Virus record (IMG/VR): IMGVR_UViG_3300032180_000006 | Span: 1-64,000 of that record | Source: a virus | Strand: one strand, 5' to 3' | DNA length: 64,000 bases | Part shown: piece after piece, positions 35,209-43,635 of the stretch | Position numbering within the stretch: the first letter of the stretch is position 1 | Layout: every line of letters begins with the position of its first letter | Made by a program: the position numbers and the translations under genes | Notes under the pieces: model-generated | Database searches by the model: none | Seen by the model: the letters and a program-made list of their open reading frames with translations, nothing else | Told to the model about the DNA's origin: nothing

Positions 35209-36588
35209 ATGGCAGCACTCGCACAACCCGTTATCAACTACAACCAAGTCCAAGGCTTGGAGATAGTGTACGCACCAGCGTTTAAGCCGTTGTTCCGTGC
35301 GCGGCGCTATAAGGTTCGCTGGGGAGGACGTGGTGGTGCGAAGAGTTGGAGTTTTGCCCGTGCCTTGATTACCATCGCGCATGGCAAGCGTGTTCGCATA
35401 TTGTGCACGCGTGAATTGCAGAACAGTATCAAGGATAGTGTGCACCGCTTGCTCGTAGACCAGATTGACGCGCTGGGTCTGCGCCCGTGGTTCATCATAA
35501 TGCAAAGTGGTATTGTGAGCACGGTAACAGGCAGTGAGTTCATATTCAAAGGGCTGCGTCACAACAGCAATGAAATCAAATCTACCGAAGGCATTGACAT
35601 AGTTTGGGTTGAGGAGGCACAGCTTGTCAGTGATGAAAGCTGGGAAACGCTCATACCCACGATTCGTAAGGAGAACAGCGAAATTTGGATCAGCTTCAAT
35701 GCTATCGAGAAGACTGATGCTACTTATCGTCGTTTTATACCTCAATGCCATACGTGCGATATTGATTTTGAAACTGTTGCTCTGGCCCATGTACACGAAG
35801 ATGCACATGCTGCTGAAGAGAAACCGCACAAGGTAAGTTACCCGCCTCCTGACTGCGATGTACAGAAAGTAAACTGGAACGCGAACCCGTGGTTCCCCAA
35901 AGTTCTGAACGAAGAACGCCTGTATATGCTGAAGAAAGACCCGGTCGCTTATGCGCATGTATGGGAAGGCAGTACGCGCATTATCGGCGATGCGGTAATC
36001 TTTAAGAATCACTACGTTATAGAACCGTTTGATACGCCAATGCATCCCAGTCCGCGGTTCTTCCATGGCTTGGATTTTGGCTTCGCCGATGACCCGTGCG
36101 CTTTGACGCGCAGTTTCATTACTACCAACGACGATAGAAGCGAAGACCTTTGGATTGACCGCGAGTGCTACCACCACCACTTGGAACTAGACCAGATGCC
36201 CGCGAAGTTCGACGCGGAAATGCCGACTGCGCGGAAGTGGCCTATTAAGGCGGACAACAGCCGACCGGAAAGCATCAAGTTCTTAAAGCGTCGTGGATTT
36301 CAAATCAGCGCAGCGGAGAAGTGGGCAGGCAGCATAGAGGACGGCATTGCTTTCCTCAAAGCCTTCCGGATGATACACATCCACCCGCGCTGTGAGCACC
36401 ATGCTATTGAAGCACGGCTGTACAGCTACAAGATTGACAAGAAGCAGATCAAGGAAGATGGTAAGCCCGTAATTCTACCTGAGCCCGTGGATGCGTGGAA
36501 CCACTGCTGGGATGCCGACCGCTATGGGCTTGACGGTCACATCCACAAAGGCGCGAGTCAAATCTGGGCTAACTTAGGGAGGAAGTAA
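35209..36588 (+). CDS. Terminase large subunit
   Basis: The 459-residue protein has Walker A GGRGGAKSWS near residue 43, TRELQNSIKDSVHRLL near 66, GIDIVWVEEAQ near 130 (Walker B and catalytic Glu), WISFNAIEKTDATYRRFI (coupling motif), and a nuclease domain with HGLDFGFADDP near 285, IKADNSRPESI near 345 and VDAWNHCWDADRYGLD near 430 giving the three acids. This is the Terminase_3/PBSX-like class. It cuts concatemers and drives DNA into the prohead. Confidence 0.95.
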   Translation: MAALAQPVINYNQVQGLEIVYAPAFKPLFRARRYKVRWGGRGGAKSWSFARALITIAHGKRVRILCTRELQNSIKDSVHRLLVDQIDALGLRPWFIIMQSGIVSTVTGSEFIFKGLRHNSNEIKSTEGIDIVWVEEAQLVSDESWETLIPTIRKENSEIWISFNAIEKTDATYRRFIPQCHTCDIDFETVALAHVHEDAHAAEEKPHKVSYPPPDCDVQKVNWNANPWFPKVLNEERLYMLKKDPVAYAHVWEGSTRIIGDAVIFKNHYVIEPFDTPMHPSPRFFHGLDFGFADDPCALTRSFITTNDDRSEDLWIDRECYHHHLELDQMPAKFDAEMPTARKWPIKADNSRPESIKFLKRRGFQISAAEKWAGSIEDGIAFLKAFRMIHIHPRCEHHAIEARLYSYKIDKKQIKEDGKPVILPEPVDAWNHCWDADRYGLDGHIHKGASQIWANLGRK

Positions 36589-36783
36589 ATGGCTGACGTA
36601 AAAGAAAAAGCAATATTGCATACGAACGAACAAGGTGTGGCGCAGCGCAAGCACCTTGCAGCGCGGTTAACAGACGCGGAACTATTCGCAATCATAGATA
36701 GTTATCGCGAAGGACGTGATGATAGTGCAAGTACCACTGACGCGCTGTTGGCACAACTGATTCTTACACACCGAGGACACTGA
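36589..36783 (+). CDS. Hypothetical protein
   Basis: A 64-residue product with GGAGG seven bases upstream, directly after the terminase stop. Charged and helical with LTDAELFAIIDSYREGRDD. Unknown. Confidence 0.6.
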   Translation: MADVKEKAILHTNEQGVAQRKHLAARLTDAELFAIIDSYREGRDDSASTTDALLAQLILTHRGH

Positions 36784-36784
36784 T

Positions 36785-36970
36785 ATGTCACATCCACGCA
36801 GAAAATCAACGTTAGGGCTACGCACCAAAGACACAGACAACGCCATGCGTCTGTTGATTACGCAAGCGCAGGACATACCGATCAACGTGAAGGACAGCGC
36901 ACCTAATCGCCACTTGATGGAAACGTTCTGGGCTTGGGTTGATCATCGCACTAAGAAAGTAAAGAAATGA
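36785..36970 (+). CDS. Hypothetical protein
   Basis: A 61-residue product (MSHPRRKSTLGLRTKDTD ... METFWAWVDHRTKKVKK). Basic at both ends. It overlaps the DUF5675 gene by four bases. Unknown. Confidence 0.55.
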   Translation: MSHPRRKSTLGLRTKDTDNAMRLLITQAQDIPINVKDSAPNRHLMETFWAWVDHRTKKVKK

Positions 36971-37440
36971 AAATAATTGTTAACCGCGACATCAGTACAC
37001 CACGCTCATTGACGTCAATCGTCAAAGCGATACCGTTGTTGCGTCCTGAGCAAGCATGGCAGTGCTACGGGCTTGAACCATTCTGGGATCCTACGGAGAC
37101 CATCAAGCCTCGTGCCATATTGCCCGGTACTTACAGCATCAAGCTGCAATGGTCACCGAAACGTCAGCGCATCGTTCCGTGGCTGCTTGATGTAAAGAAC
37201 TTCGACGCAGTTGAGATTCATTGGGGAAACTTTGAGTTTGTACATGAAGATGCGCAGGGCAAATGGCATCTACCTGACAGCGACGCTTGCTTGGTAGTAG
37301 GTGCGCAACGCGGGCTTGATAGTGTGCTGGTCAGTATGCCGACTTTTGACCACATCTTTACCATGATCTACGATGCTGAGCAGGCGGGTGAAGATAACAC
37401 CATTACTTACATTAACGCATGGGAGGGACAAAATGCCTAG
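36967..37440 (+). CDS. DUF5675 family protein
   Basis: The 157-residue product has ILPGTYSIKLQWSPKRQRIV, PWLLDVKNFDAVEIHWGN and SDACLVVGAQRG, the conserved PGxY, IHxGN and CLVVG elements of DUF5675. The His and Cys pair resembles the active-site layout of L,D-transpeptidases, so a peptidoglycan role is possible but unproven. The following small membrane protein and alpha/beta hydrolase make a lysis-like block. Confidence 0.78.
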   Translation: MKIIVNRDISTPRSLTSIVKAIPLLRPEQAWQCYGLEPFWDPTETIKPRAILPGTYSIKLQWSPKRQRIVPWLLDVKNFDAVEIHWGNFEFVHEDAQGKWHLPDSDACLVVGAQRGLDSVLVSMPTFDHIFTMIYDAEQAGEDNTITYINAWEGQNA

Positions 37441-37636
37441 CGGGTATGTTCTTGTCGCTGCTGCTGCGATTGCGCTTGTCTACTACGGTGGAAAAACCGT
37501 GTACACACACGTCGGGAAACCTGTCAACCACGCGGTATGTCGCGCCGTTACGCTGGGTCACAAGTGCAAACCGAAATCCAAGATTAAGAAGCCTGTAGTT
37601 GCTGTCTACTACCCGGATCAACAGGTGCAGAAATGA
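37433..37636 (+). CDS. Small single-span membrane protein, holin candidate
   Basis: Start at MPSGYVLVAAAAIALVYYGG with GGGAGGG upstream (67 residues). One membrane span near residues 4-19, then a basic tail with HAVCRAVTLGHKCKPKSKIK. Position between DUF5675 and the hydrolase fits a holin or pinholin, but sequence alone does not show it. Confidence 0.55.
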   Translation: MPSGYVLVAAAAIALVYYGGKTVYTHVGKPVNHAVCRAVTLGHKCKPKSKIKKPVVAVYYPDQQVQK

Positions 37637-38436
37637 AACCGCAATATCTCATCACCAATCGCGCTTTTACTACGCAGAACGGCGCTGTGCACTTCGGCAC
37701 AGATCGCAATGCCAAGGGTTTAAGCTACTGGACGAAGAGCGATCTTCATGATTGGCAGCAGTCGACGGCCAACGACTTCGCGCAACTGGCTGGTCCGTTC
37801 TGCGTATTCGCACATGGCTTTAATAACGATGACCATAAAGCGACAGACATGGGCAAAGTCATCGCGGATGGATTGCCTGACTACATCGTAGTTACGTTCG
37901 ATTGGTACAGCGACGGTAACGTAATCGCGTATGAACAAGATCGTGTGCATGCACGAGACAGTGCGCAGGATTTTTTGGATGCGTTGCGCCTATTACGTCG
38001 CGTTAAACCTGCCTGCGTAATCGCGCACAGCATGGGAAACTACCTTCTGCAATGTGCACTGGATGCGCAGGTTGCCTATGCGAACAGTGCAGGTACGACC
38101 AACATCATACATCGCGCTGCGCTGGTGGCCGCTGATATTGACTTCACCGCATTAAAAGACAGTGCGTTCGCTACGCTTGTTCAACGCGGTGTGGTGTTCT
38201 ACTGCACCATGGATGGCGCGCTGCTGGCGAGCAGCCAACTGCATGAGCTGGAGTTGCAGGGTATCGCACGGCTGGGTTTGCTTGGTCCGGAGAAAGGTAG
38301 TCTGCCAGTCGAGTGGGAGCAGCACGATTGTACGATGCGCTTGCTGCACCACGTTGAGTTGATAGGCAAGCACAGTGCGTATTTCTTTGAGTCGTGGTTC
38401 TATGAGACGGTGAAGCAGTTCTTCGGGGAGGCGTGA
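37633..38436 (+). CDS. Alpha/beta hydrolase (DUF900-like)
   Basis: The 267-residue protein has CVFAHGFNNDDHKATDMG near residue 57 (HG oxyanion loop), CVIAHSMGNYLLQ near 132 (nucleophile Ser in AHSMG), VAADIDFTALKDSAF near 165 (acid) and IGKHSAYFFESW near 250 (His). All triad positions are present, so an esterase, lipase or amidase activity is expected. No signal peptide. Unusual inside a head module; it may act on the cell envelope late in infection, similar in idea to mycobacteriophage LysB, but this is inference. Confidence 0.75.
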   Translation: MKPQYLITNRAFTTQNGAVHFGTDRNAKGLSYWTKSDLHDWQQSTANDFAQLAGPFCVFAHGFNNDDHKATDMGKVIADGLPDYIVVTFDWYSDGNVIAYEQDRVHARDSAQDFLDALRLLRRVKPACVIAHSMGNYLLQCALDAQVAYANSAGTTNIIHRAALVAADIDFTALKDSAFATLVQRGVVFYCTMDGALLASSQLHELELQGIARLGLLGPEKGSLPVEWEQHDCTMRLLHHVELIGKHSAYFFESWFYETVKQFFGEA

Positions 38437-38717
38437 TGGCTGCCAAGGTTCATCCACATGGTGCGACGAGGCTGGCATTTCATTGTCCGGGTTGTAAGCA
38501 CGCGCATGAAATAAGAACTGTGCGAGAGAATGGACCGCAGGATTCGGTATGGGAGTGGAATGGCAGCTTTGACAAACCAACGTTCAAGCCTAGTGTGCGC
38601 GTAACCAGCAGCGCAGGCGTATGCCACTTCAATATCAACGACGGTGAGTTTAACTACCACCACGATACTACGGTGCACGCGCTGCGCGGCAAAGTTCCTA
38701 TGGAGGATTGGGAATGA
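38436..38717 (+). CDS. DUF6527-like small protein
   Basis: The 93-residue product has LAFHCPGCKHAHEIRTV near residue 13, VWEWNGSFDKPTFKPSVRVT, and VCHFNINDGEFNYHHDTT, the pattern of a small phage family often mislabelled ammonia monooxygenase. Cysteines and histidines suggest a metal site. ATGA-type overlap with the hydrolase stop and with the next gene. Confidence 0.72.
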   Translation: MAAKVHPHGATRLAFHCPGCKHAHEIRTVRENGPQDSVWEWNGSFDKPTFKPSVRVTSSAGVCHFNINDGEFNYHHDTTVHALRGKVPMEDWE

Positions 38718-38836
38718 ACTACTCTTTGAATGCTGACTTTCGTGCTGTGTGCGACCGCCTGCGATGGCAGTGGGAATCGAACCACATTCTATGCGCTGTC
38801 AATGAAGCGCTTGCAAAAATCTGGGGGAACGCATGA
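38714..38836 (+). CDS. Small 40-residue protein
   Basis: MNYSLNADFRAVCDRLRWQW ... ALAKIWGNA, helical. Start overlaps the upstream stop and stop overlaps the next start (ATGA at both ends), which supports expression. Unknown. Confidence 0.5.
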   Translation: MNYSLNADFRAVCDRLRWQWESNHILCAVNEALAKIWGNA

Positions 38837-39123
38837 AACATCAGGCTCAGGTAGGGTTGCCCGCGGATCGCGGTATCATCGCTGACTTAGCGATCTGCCA
38901 TAGCTTCAATATATGGCAAGAAGCGCAGGCAATCGTTGATGCCGAGACACCTGTTGAAGCAATGGTTGAGTGGACCGTAGAGCAGTGGCGGGATTACTGG
39001 GTTAGTGTGCGGCAGGTTTATCTATGTCGTGGCGGACTGCTAGTGCATACCTTGAGCTGGGAAGAGCAGGTTCACTACTACAGTGAAGGTTGTGAACTGA
39101 ACAGGGGGATTGGGCATGCCTAA
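38833..39123 (+). CDS. Hypothetical protein
   Basis: A 96-residue product, acidic, tryptophan-rich in the middle (VEWTVEQWRDYWVSVRQVYL). GGGGG lies before the ATG. Unknown. Confidence 0.55.
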   Translation: MKHQAQVGLPADRGIIADLAICHSFNIWQEAQAIVDAETPVEAMVEWTVEQWRDYWVSVRQVYLCRGGLLVHTLSWEEQVHYYSEGCELNRGIGHA

Positions 39124-39616
39124 CGATGGCAAACAAGTAACTTTACAGAGCGGTTGGGGTTACTGGGATTTAACGCACTATCCCTATGGTGGCGATTTTC
39201 ACCGCTTATCAATGAATACAACTGCTGAAATCATAGGTGAAGGTTCAAATGGTACAGAGGTCAAAGTTAGATTATCGAATGGTACCGTAGCTATTATCAA
39301 AAAGGCAGCTATTGTGGAGGATATGAAAAAGGACAGTGTCTACAAACCCGTTGGCACGTTTGCTGATCTACGCAGACAGGCGGGTAACGACGTTGCGGCT
39401 AAGTTTAGCGTCGGGCAGGAAGTAGAACTTAATGCCGCTGGTATGCCGATGGCTTATAAGGGCGATAAAGTAAAGATTATCGCTGTTGAAAAGTCAGATG
39501 TTTGGGCAGGCGGTAACAAGGCGTTCGGCGTGCGCCCTAAGAAAGAATCAAGTTATCGCTATCAAGTGCAAGGTTCTAAAGGTACTGGTTGGGTCTACGA
39601 AGAAGACTTGGATTAA
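39116..39616 (+). CDS. Hypothetical protein with shared KDSVYK motif
   Basis: Start at MPNDGKQVTLQSGWGYWD with GGGGG nearby (166 residues). Two small beta domains, the first with EIIGEGSNGTEVKVRLSNGT, the second with SVGQEVELNAAGMPMAYKGD. Between them is MKKDSVYKPVGTFADLRRQAG, nearly the same as the start of the next protein. The second domain looks SH3-like. Confidence 0.6.
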   Translation: MPNDGKQVTLQSGWGYWDLTHYPYGGDFHRLSMNTTAEIIGEGSNGTEVKVRLSNGTVAIIKKAAIVEDMKKDSVYKPVGTFADLRRQAGNDVAAKFSVGQEVELNAAGMPMAYKGDKVKIIAVEKSDVWAGGNKAFGVRPKKESSYRYQVQGSKGTGWVYEEDLD

Positions 39617-39619
39617 TCT

Positions 39620-40165
39620 ATGCCCAAGAACAGCATTTATAAATCGATTGGTTCGTTCGCTGATATGCGGCGCGCTGCTGGTGATGCTTCCAAAGAATCG
39701 CCTAACCGTATAACGCGCGATGCCTTTTTGTTTCTAACGCCAAAGAGCGAAGCACAGAAAGAAGATTTTGCTCAATGCGGACCGTGCCGCATGTTTGTGC
39801 CAGAGGCAAATCTTCAAGGCAAATTTAATGGTGACCGATGCATCATACACGGTTCTCACGTGGATTTGGACGACGATGATTCGTGTGGCTTCATGCTACC
39901 TTGGCCGACTCCGAACGGTAAGCCAGTTGAGCAGGTTGTAAAAGACCATGCTGCCGAATTACTGAAGATAATACCGGGCTCAGTCACTGCGAAAGAGTCA
40001 GGGTTGGTGTCGCGCAGGGTTCAGTGCCATCGGTGTTTCTTTGCTATAGAAGGCGCGACGGTATGCAATCTATATCGTATGCTAAACACGACATTTCCAG
40101 AATATTTTAACCTGGACGAAAAGGTAACACCGAATTCTTGCTGCAATGCGCAGGAACTAAAGTAA
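39620..40165 (+). CDS. Cysteine-rich virion-region protein
   Basis: The 181-residue product starts MPKNSIYKSIGSFADMRRAA, then has FAQCGPCRMFVPEA, DRCIIHGSHVDL and DSCGFMLPWPTPNG, four cysteines in a CxxC...C...C layout common in phage proteins encoded beside the portal, and a second set CHRCFFAIEGATVCNLY ... CCNAQ. It may bind an iron-sulfur cluster or zinc. Unknown function. Confidence 0.65.
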   Translation: MPKNSIYKSIGSFADMRRAAGDASKESPNRITRDAFLFLTPKSEAQKEDFAQCGPCRMFVPEANLQGKFNGDRCIIHGSHVDLDDDDSCGFMLPWPTPNGKPVEQVVKDHAAELLKIIPGSVTAKESGLVSRRVQCHRCFFAIEGATVCNLYRMLNTTFPEYFNLDEKVTPNSCCNAQELK

Positions 40166-40171
40166 ATACTT

Positions 40172-42343
40172 ATGCCCAAGAACAGCATCAAAGGCGCTGC
40201 GAACGCGGTTAAGCGTGAAGACGCAAAACTGCGCCGTGCGGTTATGGACGCCAAGACACCGGGTAAGAAGCTGTCGCCTGCTTTCCAGCGGGTCACCATG
40301 GACAGCTTTCAAAATTTCGCGGCGCAACTTGGTATCGGCACAGGAAACCTCACCAGTTTCAACACCTATGGCTTCAATCCTATTACGCGCATCCATACGC
40401 TGTTGGAGTGGATTCACCGCGGAAGCTGGATTGGTGGCGTAGCGGTAGACATTGTCGCTGATGACATGACGCGAGCAGGCATCAGCCTTAAGGGTAACAT
40501 TAAACCTGAATCGATTGAGAAAATCAACGCAGAAGCTACTCGCCTCGGTATCTGGTCGGCTATAAACGACACTGCAAAATGGGCGCGCCTGTTTGGCGGA
40601 TGTATCGGCGTACTGCTAATCGATGGGCAAGATCCCAGCACTGAGTTCCGCATTAAGACGGTAAGCAAGGAGCAGTTCAAAGGCATATTGCCGCTGGATC
40701 GCTGGATGGTAGAGCCAGACCTCACCAATCTGGTTAGTCAATTCGGTCCGCAACTAGGGATGCCTCCTCGTTATCGCGTTACCAGCGACACGGCACCTGT
40801 ATTCCGCGGGAAGTGGATTCACTATACGCGCTGCATTCGCATGGAAGGCATTCGTTTACCCTATTGGCAGCGCGTGATTGAGAATCTTTGGGGATTAAGT
40901 GTTCTTGAGCGCTTGTATGACCGCATGACCGCCTTTGATGCCGCCAGCACCGGAGCAGCGCAACTGCTGCATAAGTTGCACCTGCGCACCTATAAGATTG
41001 AGGATTTGCGCAGCAACATCAATCAGGGCGGCGATTCTATGACCGGGCTGCTCAAGTACGTGGACATGATGCGCAAGTTCCAGTCCATTGAAGGTATGAC
41101 TTTGATGGATAAGGATGATGAATTTGAAGTGCAGGGCAGTACGGCTGTCGGTGGTGTTGCTGAACTAATGACACACTTCGGGCAGCAGATTAGCGGTGCG
41201 CTGCAAATACCTCTTGTCAGGTTGTTTGGGCAATCACCTATCGGGCTAAACGCTACGGGTGAGAGCGACCTGCGCATGTACTACGATGGCATTTATCAGC
41301 AACAGGAACGCTACCTGCACGAGCCCATCGCCACGGTATATCGCTGCATCGCGCAGTCGCTAGGAATCAAGTTACCTGATGACTTCGATATTCGCTTCAA
41401 CCCATTGTGGCAGCTTATGGAGAAAGAGAAGGCAGAGATCGCGCAGGTTGTAACGACCGCTGTCACCACGGCGCAAGAAGCTGGGCTTATTACACAGCGC
41501 ACCGGGTTGCAGGAACTGCGCCAGTCCAGTGAGACAACGGGCGTATTCAGCAACATCACCGACGATGACATCGCGGCTGCTGAAATTGAATTACCGCCGG
41601 GTCTACCTGTTGAAGAGGAAACGGCTGCGATTCGGGCTGGTGGCGGCAGTGCAGAAGATGCGGAGTTTCAAGACCCTTTGGTAGAAGGTAAGACTGCCCG
41701 CGAATGGTCAAATGAAATGACACGGTTGCGCGACATCAAACCGCGTCCCATTGAAAAGTTGTACGGCACGAATGGACCGACGACAGAACAACTTGAAAAA
41801 TGGAAGTCTGATATGCGTGAGTGGAATAAGTTGTATGGCCGCGTATCCAGAAATCAAAAAGTTGCGCTACAACTAAGCAATGAAGCATTTCGTAAGTGGA
41901 AGGAACGCGGCGGAACCTATGATGCAGCACACACCAGCGCGGGTCAACTTGCATGGCACCACGACCTTCAAGTTGTGATTGAGAACCCGGCAGGTACGGA
42001 GCGTCGTGGTTATGGTTGGGTTGCCAAGATGCCCGCTGATTATGGCTATGTGCGCCGCGTTGATGGTGCAGACGGCGACGCTCTGGATTGTTACATAGGC
42101 CCAGCGCCGGAAAGTTCGAATGTCTTCGTTATTAATCAACGTCGTTTGCAAGACGGCGCGTTCGATGAACATAAGATAATGCTCGGCTACCACAGCCAGG
42201 AAAGCGCGATTGAGGATTACGTGCTGGGCTATACCGATGGCAGTGGGCCGAGGCGAATGATGGATTGTATTGCCACCAGCATGGATGAGTTCAAGGAATG
42301 GATGAAAGACGGAGACCATACCAAGCCCTATGCTCGTTCTTGA
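40172..42343 (+). CDS. Portal protein (DUF1073) fused to inorganic-pyrophosphatase-like domain
   Basis: Residues 1-470 are a DUF1073-type portal: LEWIHRGSWIGGVAVDIVAD near 75, GKWIHYTRCIRMEG near 215, QISGALQIPLVRLFGQSPIG near 340 with LNATGESDLRMYYD. Residues about 595-723 are a different domain: LQVVIENPAGTERRGYGW, MPADYGYVRRVDGADGDALD and CYIG, then FDEHKIMLGYHSQESAIEDY, typical of the InPase domain known from polyvalent phage proteins. The portal forms the dodecameric DNA gate. The attached domain may face the capsid interior and be delivered with DNA. The family accession mentioned is from memory. Confidence 0.85.
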   Translation: MPKNSIKGAANAVKREDAKLRRAVMDAKTPGKKLSPAFQRVTMDSFQNFAAQLGIGTGNLTSFNTYGFNPITRIHTLLEWIHRGSWIGGVAVDIVADDMTRAGISLKGNIKPESIEKINAEATRLGIWSAINDTAKWARLFGGCIGVLLIDGQDPSTEFRIKTVSKEQFKGILPLDRWMVEPDLTNLVSQFGPQLGMPPRYRVTSDTAPVFRGKWIHYTRCIRMEGIRLPYWQRVIENLWGLSVLERLYDRMTAFDAASTGAAQLLHKLHLRTYKIEDLRSNINQGGDSMTGLLKYVDMMRKFQSIEGMTLMDKDDEFEVQGSTAVGGVAELMTHFGQQISGALQIPLVRLFGQSPIGLNATGESDLRMYYDGIYQQQERYLHEPIATVYRCIAQSLGIKLPDDFDIRFNPLWQLMEKEKAEIAQVVTTAVTTAQEAGLITQRTGLQELRQSSETTGVFSNITDDDIAAAEIELPPGLPVEEETAAIRAGGGSAEDAEFQDPLVEGKTAREWSNEMTRLRDIKPRPIEKLYGTNGPTTEQLEKWKSDMREWNKLYGRVSRNQKVALQLSNEAFRKWKERGGTYDAAHTSAGQLAWHHDLQVVIENPAGTERRGYGWVAKMPADYGYVRRVDGADGDALDCYIGPAPESSNVFVINQRRLQDGAFDEHKIMLGYHSQESAIEDYVLGYTDGSGPRRMMDCIATSMDEFKEWMKDGDHTKPYARS

Positions 42344-43139
42344 TACAAGACGACAAGACGCAGTACGAGCGAGGCGCGTAGCCCGTGAACGTTTTCTGCG
42401 AGCGCGCAAAGTAGCACAGGAATTTGAGAGTCAGCTTGCAGCCGTCGGCCGCAACATCGGTCATTTGATTAAGGGCTTCGCGCCGCATGGTTATGTTCCG
42501 TACGAGCGACGCGTTGAACTACACGTAGCGTTACAGCAATACAGCGCCGTGCTGCGACCGTGGGCGACCGCTGTAACGGCGCGTATGCAGAGCCAAGTAA
42601 GTCAGCGTGACACGGCAGCGTGGGAAGAACTGGCGCGTACGATGGGTCGCAGCTTGCGTAGAGATCTGCTGGGCGCGCCTATTGCTGAGGCGCTGCGCAG
42701 CAAGCTGAGCGAGCAGGTGGAATTGATCAGCAGTTTGCCGCTGGAAGCTGCGCAGCGCGTGCAGGAATTGACGGTGCAGAATGTGTTGCAGGCGGGTCGT
42801 AGTGATGAGATCGCTGCTGCCATACTGCGCAGCGGGCAGGTCGCGGCTAGTCACGCACGGTTAATCGCGCGCACAGAAGTAGCGCGCACGGCCAGCCTAT
42901 TGACGCAGGTGCGCGCCGAGTACGTTGGCAGCGAGGGTTACATCTGGCGCACTAGCGATGACGGCGTTGTGCGACCGCTGCATAAGAAATTAGAAGGCAG
43001 ATTTATTAAATGGGATAAACCGCCTATCGCTGGAGAGAACGGCGAGCGGGCGCACGCGGGCCAGATCTATAATTGTCGTTGCTGGCCTGAGCCTGTAATA
43101 CCAGATGTTGTAATAGACTGGCTGCGCATAGCAGCCTGA
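42330..43139 (+). CDS. Mu F-like head morphogenesis protein
   Basis: The 269-residue product has a basic helical N-terminus and the conserved C-terminal domain: ASHARLIARTEVARTASLLT near 178, YIWRTSDDGVVRPLHKKLEG near 205 and AHAGQIYNCRCWPEPVIP near 248. This is the phage Mu gpF minor head protein family, acting in head assembly next to the portal. Overlaps the portal by 14 bases. Confidence 0.9.
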   Translation: MLVLDTRRQDAVRARRVARERFLRARKVAQEFESQLAAVGRNIGHLIKGFAPHGYVPYERRVELHVALQQYSAVLRPWATAVTARMQSQVSQRDTAAWEELARTMGRSLRRDLLGAPIAEALRSKLSEQVELISSLPLEAAQRVQELTVQNVLQAGRSDEIAAAILRSGQVAASHARLIARTEVARTASLLTQVRAEYVGSEGYIWRTSDDGVVRPLHKKLEGRFIKWDKPPIAGENGERAHAGQIYNCRCWPEPVIPDVVIDWLRIAA

Positions 43140-43150
43140 GGAGGAAGTAA

Positions 43151-43624
43151 ATGCTTCGAAAAGTAATTGCAAGTTCATTGCTATGTGCAGCGCTGTTCGG
43201 TATGCTGTCTGTACCCGTTCAAATGGCGCAGGCGCAAAGTGGTGGAAATTTCCAGACGTCAACCGTTATCTACAGCCCGCCCGCAACAACCATCGTAGCG
43301 ACTTGTACTACCACGGGTTGTCCTACGTTTGTTTTGTCAGGTGGTTTCTGCACGGCAACTCTACGCGTTGCTGGGTCTACAACCATTAACGTAGTGGTGA
43401 AAGTCAGTAATGATGGTGGTGCCAACTATAGCCAGATTACACCTTTGGTCGTAGGTGTGGCCGCGAACGGCACTATCACCACCAACGCTATCGCTTCTAA
43501 CGGTTTGTATTCTATGACTATCGCAACTATGAACCGAGTGCGTCTTGAAGTCGGCACACTTACCGGAGCCAGCGCGACCTTTAAGCTGGTATCTACTGGC
43601 AACTGTATCTCGCAGGCGTTGTAA
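43151..43624 (+). CDS. Signal-peptide protein with fibre-like beta domain
   Basis: The 157-residue product starts with a classical signal peptide (MLRKVIASSLLCAALFGMLS to AQAQ, cut expected after about residue 28). The mature part has CTATLRVAGSTTINVVVKVS and RVRLEVGTLTGASATFKLVS, a single beta-sandwich like the repeated domains of 49131-52841. Four cysteines could pair after export. It has GGAGGAAG upstream and lies between F and the protease. A secreted or virion decoration role is possible. Confidence 0.7.
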   Translation: MLRKVIASSLLCAALFGMLSVPVQMAQAQSGGNFQTSTVIYSPPATTIVATCTTTGCPTFVLSGGFCTATLRVAGSTTINVVVKVSNDGGANYSQITPLVVGVAANGTITTNAIASNGLYSMTIATMNRVRLEVGTLTGASATFKLVSTGNCISQAL

Positions 43625-43635
43625 AGGGATAAACC

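Noticed and set aside
34948-36180. Long open frame of 410 codons on the minus strand opposite the terminase genes.
   Set aside because: It lies fully antisense to two well supported terminase genes, has no ribosome binding site and its translation has no recognisable domain. It is a shadow of codon use.
38765-38790. GTGGTTCGATTCCCAC on the minus strand looks like a tRNA T-arm.
   Set aside because: The stem does not pair over five bases with a seven-base loop, no D-arm or anticodon arm fits nearby, and the bases are inside a coupled small gene.
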